Positions 1-8,042 are shown, counted from the first letter of the stretch. The stretch is DNA of 42,159 nucleotides from an uncultured Streptococcus sp. (GCA_934201655.1 CAKPXD010000001.1:1-42159); one strand, 5' to 3'. The notes: generated from the sequence alone by a model not told the origin. Translations and numbers: made by a program.

Positions 1-30
1 ATTTTACAGTATTAATTAACGAATATACTA

Positions 31-59
31 GAAGATTAGTGAAAATCTAATCTTCTTTT
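31..59. terminator. Rho-independent terminator of the gene upstream of the window
   Basis: A perfect 9-bp stem (31-39 pairs with 47-55), a 7-base loop and a T-run at 56-59. It ends transcription coming from the left edge. The loop also carries the possible -35 of the next gene. Confidence 0.8.
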
Positions 60-67
60 GATATACT
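39..67 (+). promoter_or_regulatory. Extended -10 promoter of the restriction-endonuclease-like gene
   Basis: TATACT at 62-67 is preceded by TGA, giving an extended -10. A weak -35 (GTGAAA, 39-44) lies 17 bp upstream, in the loop of the preceding terminator. Predicted start of transcription is near 74, leaving a leader of about 16 nt with GAGGG at 80-84. Confidence 0.55.
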
Positions 68-89
68 GAAAGTAGAAAAGAGGGTGCTT

Positions 90-1664
90 ATGTGGGAACA
101 TCTAAAGTCTGAACAAAAAGAAAAATACAAAACCTTAATTACCAACTTCGCTAGCTTGAGCCAAGCTTTTTCTCAAAAGGCAGAATCCGAAGACGAGGGA
201 CAAACAGAGAATTATGTAGCTCCGATTGTTAACTCCAAGTTTCAGGAGACTGTTTTCCAGAAGGCTTTTAATGCCGTAGGGGAAGATATTGCCAATACTT
301 CCTATGATGCTTCTGTCGTTGTGGATGAAAATCATAAATACCTAGTGGGTATCAAGTCTTTTGGGATTAATTCTGGAGACCAAAAAATTGCCCAGTTCAA
401 GAAAGATTCTCAATCTTGGACAGACTTGTTGGGTGACATCAAGTTTCATGCAGATATTGCTGCAGATAAAGAAGCAGCAGACAAGGAAAACTATCAGCGC
501 TATGAAGAGTTGGCGCGAAAGATTGCGATTTTGAGAAACCAGAGAATCGAATCCTCCAAGGCACAAATAAAGGGTTTTAAGTCGGATTCAGTTAATGTTG
601 AAGCTGTTTATCACGTCCTGATGCCAACACCAAAGGGTGAAAATCCTAAGATTTTTGTCGGGGAGACGACTTATTTACCAGTCGATATTGATAATCTGGT
701 CATTGAAGGCTCAACTACCAAAAATAATCCTACCAATTTCCGATTCACGGATGGGCAACACCACTACAAGTACACGGCAGCTGACAGCCAGCTTCACATG
801 GCTTTTAACAATAAAGACATTGTGGTAGATACTTGGGATGTCCATTACATCGAAGATCCTTTTTCTCTCTTTGAAAATCTTCATTTGCTGACAGCTGAAA
901 AGGATAAAACCGATATCTTAGAAACAGTGTCTTGGGTTATCACAGACAAACATGGAAATGTGGAAGAAAACTCTGGTTTCAATGCCTTTAACGGCGGTTC
1001 AAAATTAGCCAAAAAAGACCGTCTGCCACGGATTTTAAAGATCCAGGATAAATTTAAGGACAGTTTAGCTCCAGAAGAACTAGCTTTTGTGACTTTCTCC
1101 CTAGAAGAAATCCTCTTGAAAAAGTGGACCAGCAAGGAAGAAAAAGTTCAGATGAAGGCGATTCGTGAGGACTTAATTCACTTTGCCCATAATACTGGCA
1201 ATGAAAAACTCATTAAAGAAATTGAACAGCTAGTTTATCGTCCAGTTAGCGAAGTTTACATCCCGCTACCTGACTCCAAAAACTTCCATGACGAAAGGCC
1301 CGACTTCTTTGGTCCTGGATTTGGAACTTTTGAATCTGGGACTAAAAAACTGGCCCTGTCCAAAGAAGAACGAACCTTTAAACTACGCTTCTTACCTTCT
1401 GGTGATGTCATCAACGCCTATATCAACCAAGAAGCTGGAAAGGCTATTCAGTCAACTGATAAGCAAGAAATTCTTGGAAATTGGATCTTGCGTGGTGTTT
1501 TCCAGTTGAAGGAAAGAGAAGTCTTGATAGGTCAAAGACTCAATGAACTGGAAATCAACGGAATTCGATTGACCAAGTTTAAAAACGGGGAAATCGGTAT
1601 TGAATTCATCTGGATTGATACCGAAAACCCACCAAGCGATGCTATCGGCTGGGTAGCAAAATAG
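90..1664 (+). CDS. Putative orphan restriction endonuclease-like protein (524 aa)
   Basis: I do not recognise an exact family. Residues about 50-95 look like a PD-(D/E)XK nuclease core: a helix with E53 (KFQETVFQKAF), then D73 in a short strand (SYDASV), then a hydrophobic strand ending in K89 (YLVGIKSF). A glycine sits where the catalytic E/D is usual, so activity is uncertain. The C-terminal part (about 387-511) resembles the B3-like DNA-binding domain of BfiI/NgoFVII-type enzymes: it opens VYIPLP, has FLPSGDVINAY, GKAIQS and ILGNWILR, and ends in an EIGIEFIWID strand. Start chosen at ATG 90, because GAGGG at 80-84 sits 5 nt upstream; the GTG at 84 directly abuts this Shine-Dalgarno. The gene is alone between two terminators and no methyltransferase is visible nearby. 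A modification-dependent nuclease or another DNA-binding enzyme is possible. Confidence 0.5.
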   Translation: MWEHLKSEQKEKYKTLITNFASLSQAFSQKAESEDEGQTENYVAPIVNSKFQETVFQKAFNAVGEDIANTSYDASVVVDENHKYLVGIKSFGINSGDQKIAQFKKDSQSWTDLLGDIKFHADIAADKEAADKENYQRYEELARKIAILRNQRIESSKAQIKGFKSDSVNVEAVYHVLMPTPKGENPKIFVGETTYLPVDIDNLVIEGSTTKNNPTNFRFTDGQHHYKYTAADSQLHMAFNNKDIVVDTWDVHYIEDPFSLFENLHLLTAEKDKTDILETVSWVITDKHGNVEENSGFNAFNGGSKLAKKDRLPRILKIQDKFKDSLAPEELAFVTFSLEEILLKKWTSKEEKVQMKAIREDLIHFAHNTGNEKLIKEIEQLVYRPVSEVYIPLPDSKNFHDERPDFFGPGFGTFESGTKKLALSKEERTFKLRFLPSGDVINAYINQEAGKAIQSTDKQEILGNWILRGVFQLKEREVLIGQRLNELEINGIRLTKFKNGEIGIEFIWIDTENPPSDAIGWVAK

Positions 1665-1678
1665 ATTTGAATAGTGCA

Positions 1679-1714
1679 AAAAATCTCTTAGATTCATTTC
1701 TAAGAGATTTTTAC
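1679..1714. terminator. Bidirectional terminator
   Basis: AAATCTCTTAG (1681-1691) pairs perfectly with CTAAGAGATTT (1700-1710), with A-runs and T-runs on either side. It serves the endonuclease-like gene on plus and the two-component operon on minus. Confidence 0.85.
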
Positions 1715-1728
1715 TTACTTATCGCCCC

Positions 1729-2328
1729 TCACAACCAGCCTTCTTCTTCGGCAGTTTTGGCTGCTTCGGTTCGGTTGCTGGCGCCTAGTTTGGAGAGGAT
1801 ATTGGTCATGTAATTACGGACGGTACCGTTTGAGAGGTAGAGCTTGTCCGCAATTTCTTGGTTGGACAGCCCCTGGGCAACTCCATGCAAGACAGCAACT
1901 TCCTGCTCGGTCAAGGGATTGGGATGGGTCATCATGACTTCCATCAGCTCTGGAGAATATTCCTTGCGTCCCTCTAACACCGTATGCAGGGTTTGCATGA
2001 GCTCAGCGATGCTTCGCTCTTTCAAGACATAGGCGTCTACTCCTGCTTTGACAGCTCGTTCAAAATAGCCTGGGCGTTTAAAGGTCGTGACGATAACCAC
2101 CTTTGTTTCAGGCACTTCTTCTTTGATCCACTCAAGTGCTTCGAGTCCCGTCTTGACTGGCATTTCGACGTCAAGGATGGCAATGTCTACTGCTTCTTTC
2201 TCCAAAACCTCGATAGCCTCGGCTCCATTTTTCGCCTGCAAGACAGTCTCCACATCTGGTTGAAAACTCAAGAGCTGGCACATGGCGTCTCTAAGCATAC
2301 TTTGATCTTCTGCGACTAATACTTTCAT
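1729..2328 (-). CDS. NarL/LuxR-family response regulator (RR11-like)
   Basis: A 199-aa response regulator. The receiver domain (1-120) has acidic residues E7/D8, phospho-acceptor D53 (ILDVEMP) and conserved K103. A LuxR-type helix-turn-helix occupies about 138-190 ([20 protein letters not shown], then [14 protein letters not shown]). It starts directly after the kinase stop codon (TAG-ATG), so the two are translationally coupled. Length and partners match pneumococcal two-component system 11. It probably controls its own operon through the GTCA half-sites near 5462-5508 (inference). The inducing signal cannot be read from sequence; such DesKR/LiaRS-like modules with ABC exporters commonly answer membrane stress. 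Confidence 0.9.
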   Translation of the reverse strand: MKVLVAEDQSMLRDAMCQLLSFQPDVETVLQAKNGAEAIEVLEKEAVDIAILDVEMPVKTGLEALEWIKEEVPETKVVIVTTFKRPGYFERAVKAGVDAYVLKERSIAELMQTLHTVLEGRKEYSPELMEVMMTHPNPLTEQEVAVLHGVAQGLSNQEIADKLYLSNGTVRNYMTNILSKLGASNRTEAAKTAEEEGWL

Positions 2329-3426
2329 CTACTTTCTCTCCTTATAAGGCAGATGCACGCGCACCTCTGTGGGATGTTTCAAACTGACCAGCTCTACTTG
2401 ACCTGAGAAGGCTGCAACACGATCTCGGACTGTATGGAGTTCATTTCCTTTTACAGTTGCAAAACCTTTCCCATCATCTCTGACCGTCAATAGCAATTCC
2501 TGATCTGTACGTTCCAGTTTTAGATAGGCTTTTTCAGCACTGGCATGTTTGATGATATTGGTCGCCAGTTCTAACAAAATCATAGCAGCCGTCGACTCCA
2601 CATCCTGGGTCAGGCTAGCCTTGTCCAATTGATTGTCAACCTCAACCTCAATCCCAGCAATCTCCAGCATCTTTTTGACAGTTTCAATCTCTGATACTAG
2701 GGTCCTTGATTTCAGATTTTCTACAATGGTTCGTACTTCATTCATGGAATCCTTGCTGATCTGGTGAATTTCTTTTAATTCCTTCTCCACCTGTGGATAG
2801 GCCTGCATCTGAAATAACTGCAGGGCTAGATCTGTCTTGACACTCAGCATGGCAAAAGTATGTCCCAGACTATCATGCAAATCCTGACCGATACGACTGC
2901 GTTCATTTTCAGCAAGCAATAAATTTATCTGAGCATTTTGCTTGGCCTGAGCTTCTTTCAAATCCTCGACAATGCGAATCCGAACCAAACCCAATGTCAT
3001 CAAATCGACAAAAGTAAGAATTCCAAGCTCAAAGGCTACAGCCTCAGTTTCGACTGACTGAAACATCATGAGTTGTCCAACAACAAGAACTTGAGCAAGG
3101 AGAAAAGTCCAGACATGAAGAGAACGTAGGCTACGCACTCTAAAATGATAAATCAAGAGATTGGCAAGGAAAAAGAAGAACCAGACATAGTTGCCATAAA
3201 TAAAGACGGTATTCCCAGCTACATAGGCTAGCATGATAATCCAAAAGAGCCAGGATAAGCGTTGGCTCTTGGTTGTCAAAACGCCTAAGTAAGCCCCCAC
3301 AAATAGAATATCAACTAGTAAATGCCAGCTAGGAATCTCCCCAACTACTGCAGAGAGGATGGGGAAAACCATAAAAATCAAACTGGCCCAAAACATATAG
3401 TGTATGCTTTTCAGTCTTTCAAGCAT
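2329..3426 (-). CDS. DesK-like sensor histidine kinase (HK11-like)
   Basis: A 365-aa membrane kinase. The first ~150 residues hold about five to six hydrophobic helices with no sizeable extracellular domain, so it probably senses within the membrane. A short coiled linker (155-178) leads to the HisKA_3 dimerisation helix, with phospho-acceptor H184 in IGQDLHDSLGH. The C-terminal HATPase domain has an N-box (LLELATNIIKHA) and a G-box (VRDDGKGFA). The ATG overlaps the permease stop by one base (TAATG). It should phosphorylate the response regulator encoded immediately downstream. Confidence 0.92.
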   Translation of the reverse strand: MLERLKSIHYMFWASLIFMVFPILSAVVGEIPSWHLLVDILFVGAYLGVLTTKSQRLSWLFWIIMLAYVAGNTVFIYGNYVWFFFFLANLLIYHFRVRSLRSLHVWTFLLAQVLVVGQLMMFQSVETEAVAFELGILTFVDLMTLGLVRIRIVEDLKEAQAKQNAQINLLLAENERSRIGQDLHDSLGHTFAMLSVKTDLALQLFQMQAYPQVEKELKEIHQISKDSMNEVRTIVENLKSRTLVSEIETVKKMLEIAGIEVEVDNQLDKASLTQDVESTAAMILLELATNIIKHASAEKAYLKLERTDQELLLTVRDDGKGFATVKGNELHTVRDRVAAFSGQVELVSLKHPTEVRVHLPYKERK

Positions 3427-4163
3427 TAAGCATTCTCCTTATGACCTTGAAGGTAAATAGTCAAACCAAATAAAACTGCTGAAAAAACAAGTAGATAAAC
3501 TGTGGCTGATAAATTGATGCTACCCTCATTTAAGAAGGTCTTGAGCAACTCCATCAACTGGTAGGTTGGCAGGCACTTACCGATTGCTTGCATCCAGTCT
3601 GGAAATAAAGTGATAGGCATCCAGAGTCCGCCTAAAACAGCCAAGCCTAGATAGAGAAGATTCCCCACGACTGACATCAGCTGACTAGAAGGCAAGAGTG
3701 TCAGGGTCAAGCCAAGCGCTACAAAGGCTATACTTCCCGCAATCAGCAAGAACGCAGCCCCAATCCAGTTTCCAAGAGACATATCCACACCTCTTACAAA
3801 ATGCCCAACTGAGAAAACAACCAGAATTGAAACCAAATAATCAACCATCATACTTGTTATCTTTGATAGATAATATTCTACCATATTTACTGGAGTATGG
3901 CGCAATGTTTTCTGCCAGTTGTTGATTTTATCGGTATGTAAAACAGCTGGAAATGAAAACATGGCTGTCGACATCATGGAAAAAGCTGTCATAGAGATGA
4001 GGTAATCGCGCATAAAATTAGCTGGTCCATCTGGTGTGTCCTGGTACATTCCTGAAAAGAATAAATAGAAGGCCGTCGGCATCCCTACGGATAATAGATA
4101 ATAGACAAGCTGTCGTTTGGTCAATAGAAATTCTATCTTGTTTAGTGCAATCCATCGTTTCAT
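3426..4163 (-). CDS. ABC-2 type transporter permease
   Basis: About 245 aa with six predicted hydrophobic segments and a GLWMP motif near the last third, typical of ABC-2 membrane subunits. It should pair with the ATPase encoded just upstream to form an exporter (drug, lipid or peptide; substrate unknown). I chose the start at MKRWIALN: its ATG lies one base after the ATPase stop, with GGGAG about 9 nt upstream. Longer starts run back into the ATPase gene. Co-transcribed with the kinase-regulator pair. Confidence 0.85.
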   Translation of the reverse strand: MKRWIALNKIEFLLTKRQLVYYLLSVGMPTAFYLFFSGMYQDTPDGPANFMRDYLISMTAFSMMSTAMFSFPAVLHTDKINNWQKTLRHTPVNMVEYYLSKITSMMVDYLVSILVVFSVGHFVRGVDMSLGNWIGAAFLLIAGSIAFVALGLTLTLLPSSQLMSVVGNLLYLGLAVLGGLWMPITLFPDWMQAIGKCLPTYQLMELLKTFLNEGSINLSATVYLLVFSAVLFGLTIYLQGHKENA

Positions 4164-4164
4164 C

Positions 4165-5049
4165 TTAGTCATCTCCCTTTTGTGTTTCTTCAAAGATTGT
4201 ATCCAGCAAGCTACGGTTATTGACTTCAATTTCTTGTATCCTACAGCCTGCTTGGACTAACAGTTCCCAGAAAGCATCTGCTTCGCGTGTAACTACTTGC
4301 AGGGCATCTTGTTTTTGTGACCAATTTTCAACCAAGTTAGACTGTTCGACGACTTCCTTGTAAGCCAGAGGTAGGATGAAGTGCTTTTCAATCTCCTCAC
4401 TGCGCATGGCTAGTGGTGTCGTATCACGGATCAACTCTCCCTTATTTAAAACCAAAATCCGGTCTGCTGTATGCTCTACTTCCTCAATATAATGGGACGA
4501 ATAGAGAATGGTGACTCCCTGCGCTTTTAGATCCTGAACAATTTCCCAAAAACGTTGACGGGTTGAGGTATCCATGGCCGCAGTTGGCTCATCTAAAAAG
4601 ACAAGCTTTGGTCGGCCAATCAAGGTCAAGACAAATGAAAAGAGACGCTTTTGCCCACCTGACAATTTTTCTGCCAATTGTTCTTTTTGCTGCTTGTCAA
4701 ACTGCAATAGTTGATCGATCTCCTGGTTGTTCAAGGGATTTGGATAAATACTTTGAAAGAAAGCAATCAACTCTTTGACCTTTAATTTCTGAACGATGAC
4801 ATTTTCTTGAGGGAGGTAGCCTCTAATATAGTCTAACTGAGAACTCGTCACTGGCAAGCCTTGGATGGATACTTGACCGCTGGTGACCAGTTTATCTCCA
4901 AGCAAACAATCCAATAGCGTTGTCTTACCGGCACCATTTGGACCAATCAAGGCGACGCATTCGCCCTCTGCTACCTCAAAGGAAATATCCTTCAAAATAG
5001 CCTTGCCCTTGATGTTTTTATTTAGGCTTTCTACCTTAATCATGTTCAT
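4165..5049 (-). CDS. ABC transporter ATP-binding protein
   Basis: A 294-aa cytoplasmic ATPase. Walker A is GPNGAGKTT (36-44), the signature is LSGGQKRLF, Walker B is LVFLDEPTAAMD, and an SSHYIEEVE H-loop follows. The ~80 residues after the nucleotide-binding domain are the usual extension of ABC-2 exporter ATPases. GGAGA lies 5 nt before the chosen ATG, which favours it over the second Met two codons later. Its 5' end overlaps the preceding small membrane protein gene by 14 nt. Confidence 0.92.
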   Translation of the reverse strand: MNMIKVESLNKNIKGKAILKDISFEVAEGECVALIGPNGAGKTTLLDCLLGDKLVTSGQVSIQGLPVTSSQLDYIRGYLPQENVIVQKLKVKELIAFFQSIYPNPLNNQEIDQLLQFDKQQKEQLAEKLSGGQKRLFSFVLTLIGRPKLVFLDEPTAAMDTSTRQRFWEIVQDLKAQGVTILYSSHYIEEVEHTADRILVLNKGELIRDTTPLAMRSEEIEKHFILPLAYKEVVEQSNLVENWSQKQDALQVVTREADAFWELLVQAGCRIQEIEVNNRSLLDTIFEETQKGDD

Positions 5050-5230
5050 GATATTCTCCTTTCAACCACTCCTTCCCCATCGGAAAGGCGATAAAAATCA
5101 TAAATCCTAGTCCCCAAGCACCGCGAATGACTTGGTGAAGGAAGGCTTGGTCAAACCACCCTGTAAACATTTCGACCAACCATACCACTAGTGATAGTGC
5201 AATAAAGAGATAGAGAATCGCTTTTTTCAT
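5036..5230 (-). CDS. Small membrane protein, two transmembrane helices (64 aa)
   Basis: Unknown function. Two hydrophobic segments (about 4-22 and 38-52) are separated by an aromatic-rich turn (FTGWFDQAF), with a charged C-terminal tail ending HEHD. It overlaps the preceding gene by 4 nt (ATGA) and the ATPase by 14 nt, so it belongs to the operon. It may be an accessory subunit of the exporter or a sensor partner of the kinase (inference). Confidence 0.75.
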   Translation of the reverse strand: MKKAILYLFIALSLVVWLVEMFTGWFDQAFLHQVIRGAWGLGFMIFIAFPMGKEWLKGEYHEHD

Positions 5231-5418
5231 TTTTCAAACTCCTTTTTCACATCTGAGACCAATTTCAAACCTTCTCGGATCAACCAAGACATCATACCAA
5301 ATCCTGCAAATAACTCCCAAGGAAAATGATAGAAGCCTTCATCCAATCCTGAGAACATGAGATAAGTCATGACTCCTGCTGCTACTAAACTCATTGCGAC
5401 AATTACTTTATGTTTCAT
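5227..5418 (-). CDS. Small membrane protein, first gene of the two-component/ABC operon (63 aa)
   Basis: Unknown function. Two hydrophobic helices (about 4-22 and 33-50) and a lysine/glutamate-rich C-terminus. I chose the MKHKVIV start, since GGAGGAAG lies about 5 nt upstream of that ATG; the longer reading frame starts before this Shine-Dalgarno. General plan resembles the next gene (two helices, similar length), so the pair may be diverged duplicates or a heterodimer. Confidence 0.7.
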   Translation of the reverse strand: MKHKVIVAMSLVAAGVMTYLMFSGLDEGFYHFPWELFAGFGMMSWLIREGLKLVSDVKKEFEK

Positions 5419-5444
5419 TTTTTCTTCCTCCATTTGATACATCT

Positions 5445-5508
5445 ATTATAATTCTTTGAGAGTCATGCCACTAGAAGCTTCTGTCATGAGGAAATATGAC
5501 AAATGTCA
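5445..5508 (-). promoter_or_regulatory. Promoter with three phased GTCA half-sites, probable response-regulator operator
   Basis: On minus, TATAAT lies at 5450-5445 with no good -35 at the expected place (TAGTGG), as for an activator-dependent promoter. Upstream, GTCA occurs on plus at 5462, 5483 and 5505, 21 and 22 bp apart (two helical turns). The most distal lies in an inverted repeat, TGACA-AA-TGTCA (5497-5508). Size and symmetry suit a NarL-type dimer, so autoregulation is likely but inferred. Confidence 0.6.
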
Positions 5509-5509
5509 C

Positions 5510-5544
5510 AAAAAAAGAAAGTTGATTTCTCAACTTTCTTTTTT
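5510..5544. terminator. Bidirectional terminator after the DAK-domain gene
   Basis: GAAAGTTGA (5517-5525) pairs with TCAACTTTC (5530-5538) over a 4-base loop. An A-run at 5510-5516 gives the U-run for the minus-strand transcript of the DAK gene. Confidence 0.85.
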
Positions 5545-5558
5545 CTATTATTTAATCT

Positions 5559-7226
5559 TTATTCCACACTGAAAAGATATGGATAAACCGGTTGTTGACC
5601 TTGGTGAATTTCTACTTCGACATCTTCGAATTCTTCTGCGATTTCTTGAGCAATTTCATTTGCCAATTCTTCGCTTCCGTCTTCTCCAACATAGAAGGTT
5701 ACGATTTCACTGTCTTCGTCCAACATGTGTTTCAAGGTTTCAGTCAAGGTTTGGTGCATATCAGGATTTGATACGAGAATCTTACCATCCACCATACCAA
5801 GATTGTCATTTTCATGGATTTCCAAACCATCGATAGTTGTATCACGAACGGCTGTTGTTACACTACCACTGATGACATCGCCAAGGGCTGCAGTCATGCG
5901 TTCTTTATTTTCTTCGATTGATTTGCTTGGGTCAAAGGCAAGAAGACTAGTCAATCCTTGAGGAATTGTACGAGCTTCTACCACAACAGCTGGTTGTTCC
6001 AATACTTCAGCTGCAGATTGAGCTGCCATGAAGATATTTTTGTTGTTTGGCAAGAAGATGATGTTGCGAGCATTAACTTGCTTAACAGCCTTGACGAAGT
6101 CTTCTGTCGAAGGGTTCATAGTTTGTCCACCTTCGATGACATAATCCACACCTTGGGCACGGAAGATGTCTGCCAAGCCTTGTCCAGCTACTACTGCGAT
6201 AAGGGCATATTCTTTTTCCTCAGCTGGTTTGCTAACTTGAGCTGCTTCTTTTTCTACTTGCGCTTCGTGCTGGTTACGCATGTTATCGACTTTAACCTTA
6301 ACCAAGCTACCGTATTTAAGTCCTTCTTGCAAGACAAGTCCTGGATCTTCTGTATGGACATGAACTTTAACGATTTCATCGTCATTGACAACAAGTAGAG
6401 AATCTCCAAGATCGTTCAAGTAGTTACGGAATTCTTCGTAGTCAAAGTCTTTAGCATAAGTTGGGCCTTGTTTGAGGGCAACCATGATTTCAGTACAGTA
6501 ACCAAAAGTAATGTCTTCTGTTGCCACATGTCCAGCTACAGACTTGTGGTGTTCAGCATTGATCATCTCACTCATGTTTGCTGGAGTAGCAACAAAGTCC
6601 TCAGAAGCACTGTATTCACCAGTAAGAGCTGAAAGGAAACCTTCATAGATGAAGACCAAACCTTGACCACCTGAGTCCACAACTCCAACTTCCTTCAAGA
6701 CTGGAAGCATTTCAGGAGTTTTAGCAAGAGCTGCTTTAGCTCCTTCTAAGGCCGCACGCATAACTTCAACTGCGTCATCTGTTTGCTCTGCTTTTTTCTT
6801 AGCTCCGATGGCAGCTCCACGTGATACAGTCAGGATAGTTCCTTCAACTGGCTTCATAACAGCCTTGTAAGCTACTTCTACACCAGATTGGAAGGCAAGG
6901 GCCAAATCTTGACCTGTAAGTTCATCTTTTTCCTTGATAGCTTGTGAGAATCCACGGAAAAGTTGAGAAGTGATAACTCCTGAGTTTCCACGCGCACCCA
7001 TCAAAAGACCTTTAGCCAAGATGCTTGCTGCTTCTCCAACTGTTGAAGCTGGTTTGTCTGCTACTTCTTTAGCACCATTTTCAATGGTCATTCCCATGTT
7101 TGTTCCTGTATCTCCATCTGGAACTGGGAAGACGTTCAACGAATTGACATATTCGGCTTGCTTATTCAAACGAGTTGAAGCAGCCTGTACCATTTCTTGA
7201 AATAAGCTTGTAGTAATATTTGACAC
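5559..7226 (-). CDS. fakA: DAK-domain protein, fatty acid kinase A-like (YloV family)
   Basis: A 555-aa cytoplasmic protein. The N-terminal DhaL/DAK2 nucleotide-binding domain (1-200) has the magnesium-binding aspartates in FPVPDGDTGTNMG (D37, D39). A middle domain and a C-terminal DegV-like region follow. Family members (FakA) phosphorylate exogenous fatty acids presented by FakB carriers so they can enter phospholipid synthesis. The start is GTG at 7226 with GGAG about 9 nt upstream, inside the end of the Asp23-like gene. The pairing with that gene and L28 matches the pneumococcal locus. The fakA assignment rests on family architecture; no FakB lies in this window. Confidence 0.85.
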   Translation of the reverse strand: MSNITTSLFQEMVQAASTRLNKQAEYVNSLNVFPVPDGDTGTNMGMTIENGAKEVADKPASTVGEAASILAKGLLMGARGNSGVITSQLFRGFSQAIKEKDELTGQDLALAFQSGVEVAYKAVMKPVEGTILTVSRGAAIGAKKKAEQTDDAVEVMRAALEGAKAALAKTPEMLPVLKEVGVVDSGGQGLVFIYEGFLSALTGEYSASEDFVATPANMSEMINAEHHKSVAGHVATEDITFGYCTEIMVALKQGPTYAKDFDYEEFRNYLNDLGDSLLVVNDDEIVKVHVHTEDPGLVLQEGLKYGSLVKVKVDNMRNQHEAQVEKEAAQVSKPAEEKEYALIAVVAGQGLADIFRAQGVDYVIEGGQTMNPSTEDFVKAVKQVNARNIIFLPNNKNIFMAAQSAAEVLEQPAVVVEARTIPQGLTSLLAFDPSKSIEENKERMTAALGDVISGSVTTAVRDTTIDGLEIHENDNLGMVDGKILVSNPDMHQTLTETLKHMLDEDSEIVTFYVGEDGSEELANEIAQEIAEEFEDVEVEIHQGQQPVYPYLFSVE

Positions 7227-7228
7227 GA

Positions 7229-7594
7229 TTATTCTCCTACAACTTTGATATTTTGAATGTAGACATTCACAGTTTGAGCAGTGATTCCAAGTTGGTTCTC
7301 TAGGCTAAAGCGAACACGTTCTTGGATGTTTTTTGAAACTTCACTGATTTTTGTACCGTAGCTCAATACAGTATATACATCAACTGTAATACTACCGTCT
7401 TCAGCTGCTTTAACGACTACACCTTTTGAATAATTTTCCTTACCAAGAAGGGCTTGGAAATTATCTTTGAGGGCATTTTTACTAGCCATACCGACTACAC
7501 CAAAAATTTCAGTTGCTGCACCACCTACGACAGTAGCGATTACATCATCTGTCAGTTCGACTTGACCATCTTTTGTATTAATTTTTACAGTCAT
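7229..7594 (-). CDS. Asp23/Gls24 family envelope stress protein (YloU-like)
   Basis: A 121-aa protein of the DUF322/Asp23 family, with the core VIATVVGGAATEIFGVVGMA and a C-terminal strand ending VNVYIQNIKVVGE. Family members are membrane-associated and linked to cell-envelope homeostasis. I trimmed the start to MTVKIN: GAGGT precedes this ATG, and the longer frame would run through the promoter. Two bases separate its stop from the DAK gene start. Confidence 0.88.
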   Translation of the reverse strand: MTVKINTKDGQVELTDDVIATVVGGAATEIFGVVGMASKNALKDNFQALLGKENYSKGVVVKAAEDGSITVDVYTVLSYGTKISEVSKNIQERVRFSLENQLGITAQTVNVYIQNIKVVGE

Positions 7595-7622
7595 TTTTTT
7601 TACCTCAAATAGTTGATACTCT

Positions 7623-7651
7623 ATTTTATCATATTTCAGCCCAACTGTAAA
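7623..7651 (-). promoter_or_regulatory. Promoter of the Asp23-like/DAK operon
   Basis: On minus, TTTACA (7651-7646), 17-bp spacer, TAAAAT (7628-7623) preceded by TGA (extended -10). The predicted leader is about 28 nt, excluding the longer reading frame upstream of 7594. Confidence 0.65.
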
Positions 7652-7712
7652 AGCAGAATGATGTATCATCGGATATTTGCTTGATTTTTCAAATGATTTC
7701 AGCTGTCGAGTA

Positions 7713-7739
7713 AAACAAAAAAGACCCTGTAGGTCTTTT
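7713..7739 (-). terminator. Terminator of rpmB
   Basis: AAAAGACC (7719-7726) and GGTCTTTT (7732-7739) form an 8-bp stem with a 5-base loop. A-rich flanks supply the U-run on the minus transcript. Confidence 0.8.
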
Positions 7740-7747
7740 CATGTTTA

Positions 7748-7936
7748 TTAAACGCGTTCTACTTTTCCTGATTTCAAAGCACGAGCTGAAGCCCAAACTT
7801 TTTTAGGTTTACCATCGATAAGAACAGTAACTTTTTGAAGGTTTGGTTTTACGGCACGTTTAGTTTGGTTCATCGCGTGTGAACGGTTGTTTCCTGATAC
7901 AGTCTTACGACCTGTAAAGTAACATACTTTAGCCAT
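7748..7936 (-). CDS. rpmB: 50S ribosomal protein L28
   Basis: 62 aa, the standard L28 length, starting [20 protein letters not shown] and rich in Lys and Arg. It is part of the large ribosomal subunit. A single cysteine (C5) shows the zinc-free form. AGGAGG lies upstream of the ATG. Monocistronic between its own promoter and terminator. Confidence 0.97.
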   Translation of the reverse strand: MAKVCYFTGRKTVSGNNRSHAMNQTKRAVKPNLQKVTVLIDGKPKKVWASARALKSGKVERV

Positions 7937-7971
7937 TGTGTTTTCCTCCTATTAGATCTAATATAGCGGAT

Positions 7972-8023
7972 GTGCTAGCACCACATACCGTACTATGTTA
8001 TCACACTTTCTTATTTTTGGCAA
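7972..8023 (-). promoter_or_regulatory. Promoter and short leader palindrome of rpmB
   Basis: On minus, TTGCCA (8023-8018), 17-bp spacer, TAACAT (8000-7995). The ~50-nt leader begins with a perfect palindrome GTGCTAGCAC (7972-7981). It might be a 5' stabilising or feedback hairpin, but its role is unknown. Confidence 0.5.
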
Positions 8024-8042
8024 GGGAATTGGAAGACTTTTT

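Noticed and set aside
84-89. GTG start two codons before the ATG of the first gene
   Set aside because: The Shine-Dalgarno GAGGG abuts this GTG, leaving no spacing; ATG 90 is correctly spaced.
1984-2319. Plus-strand ORF opposite the response regulator
   Set aside because: Shadow of a well-conserved minus-strand gene, with no ribosome binding site and no sensible protein features.
7595-7669. Longer N-terminus for the Asp23-like protein
   Set aside because: It would cover the promoter and Shine-Dalgarno and does not resemble the family start.
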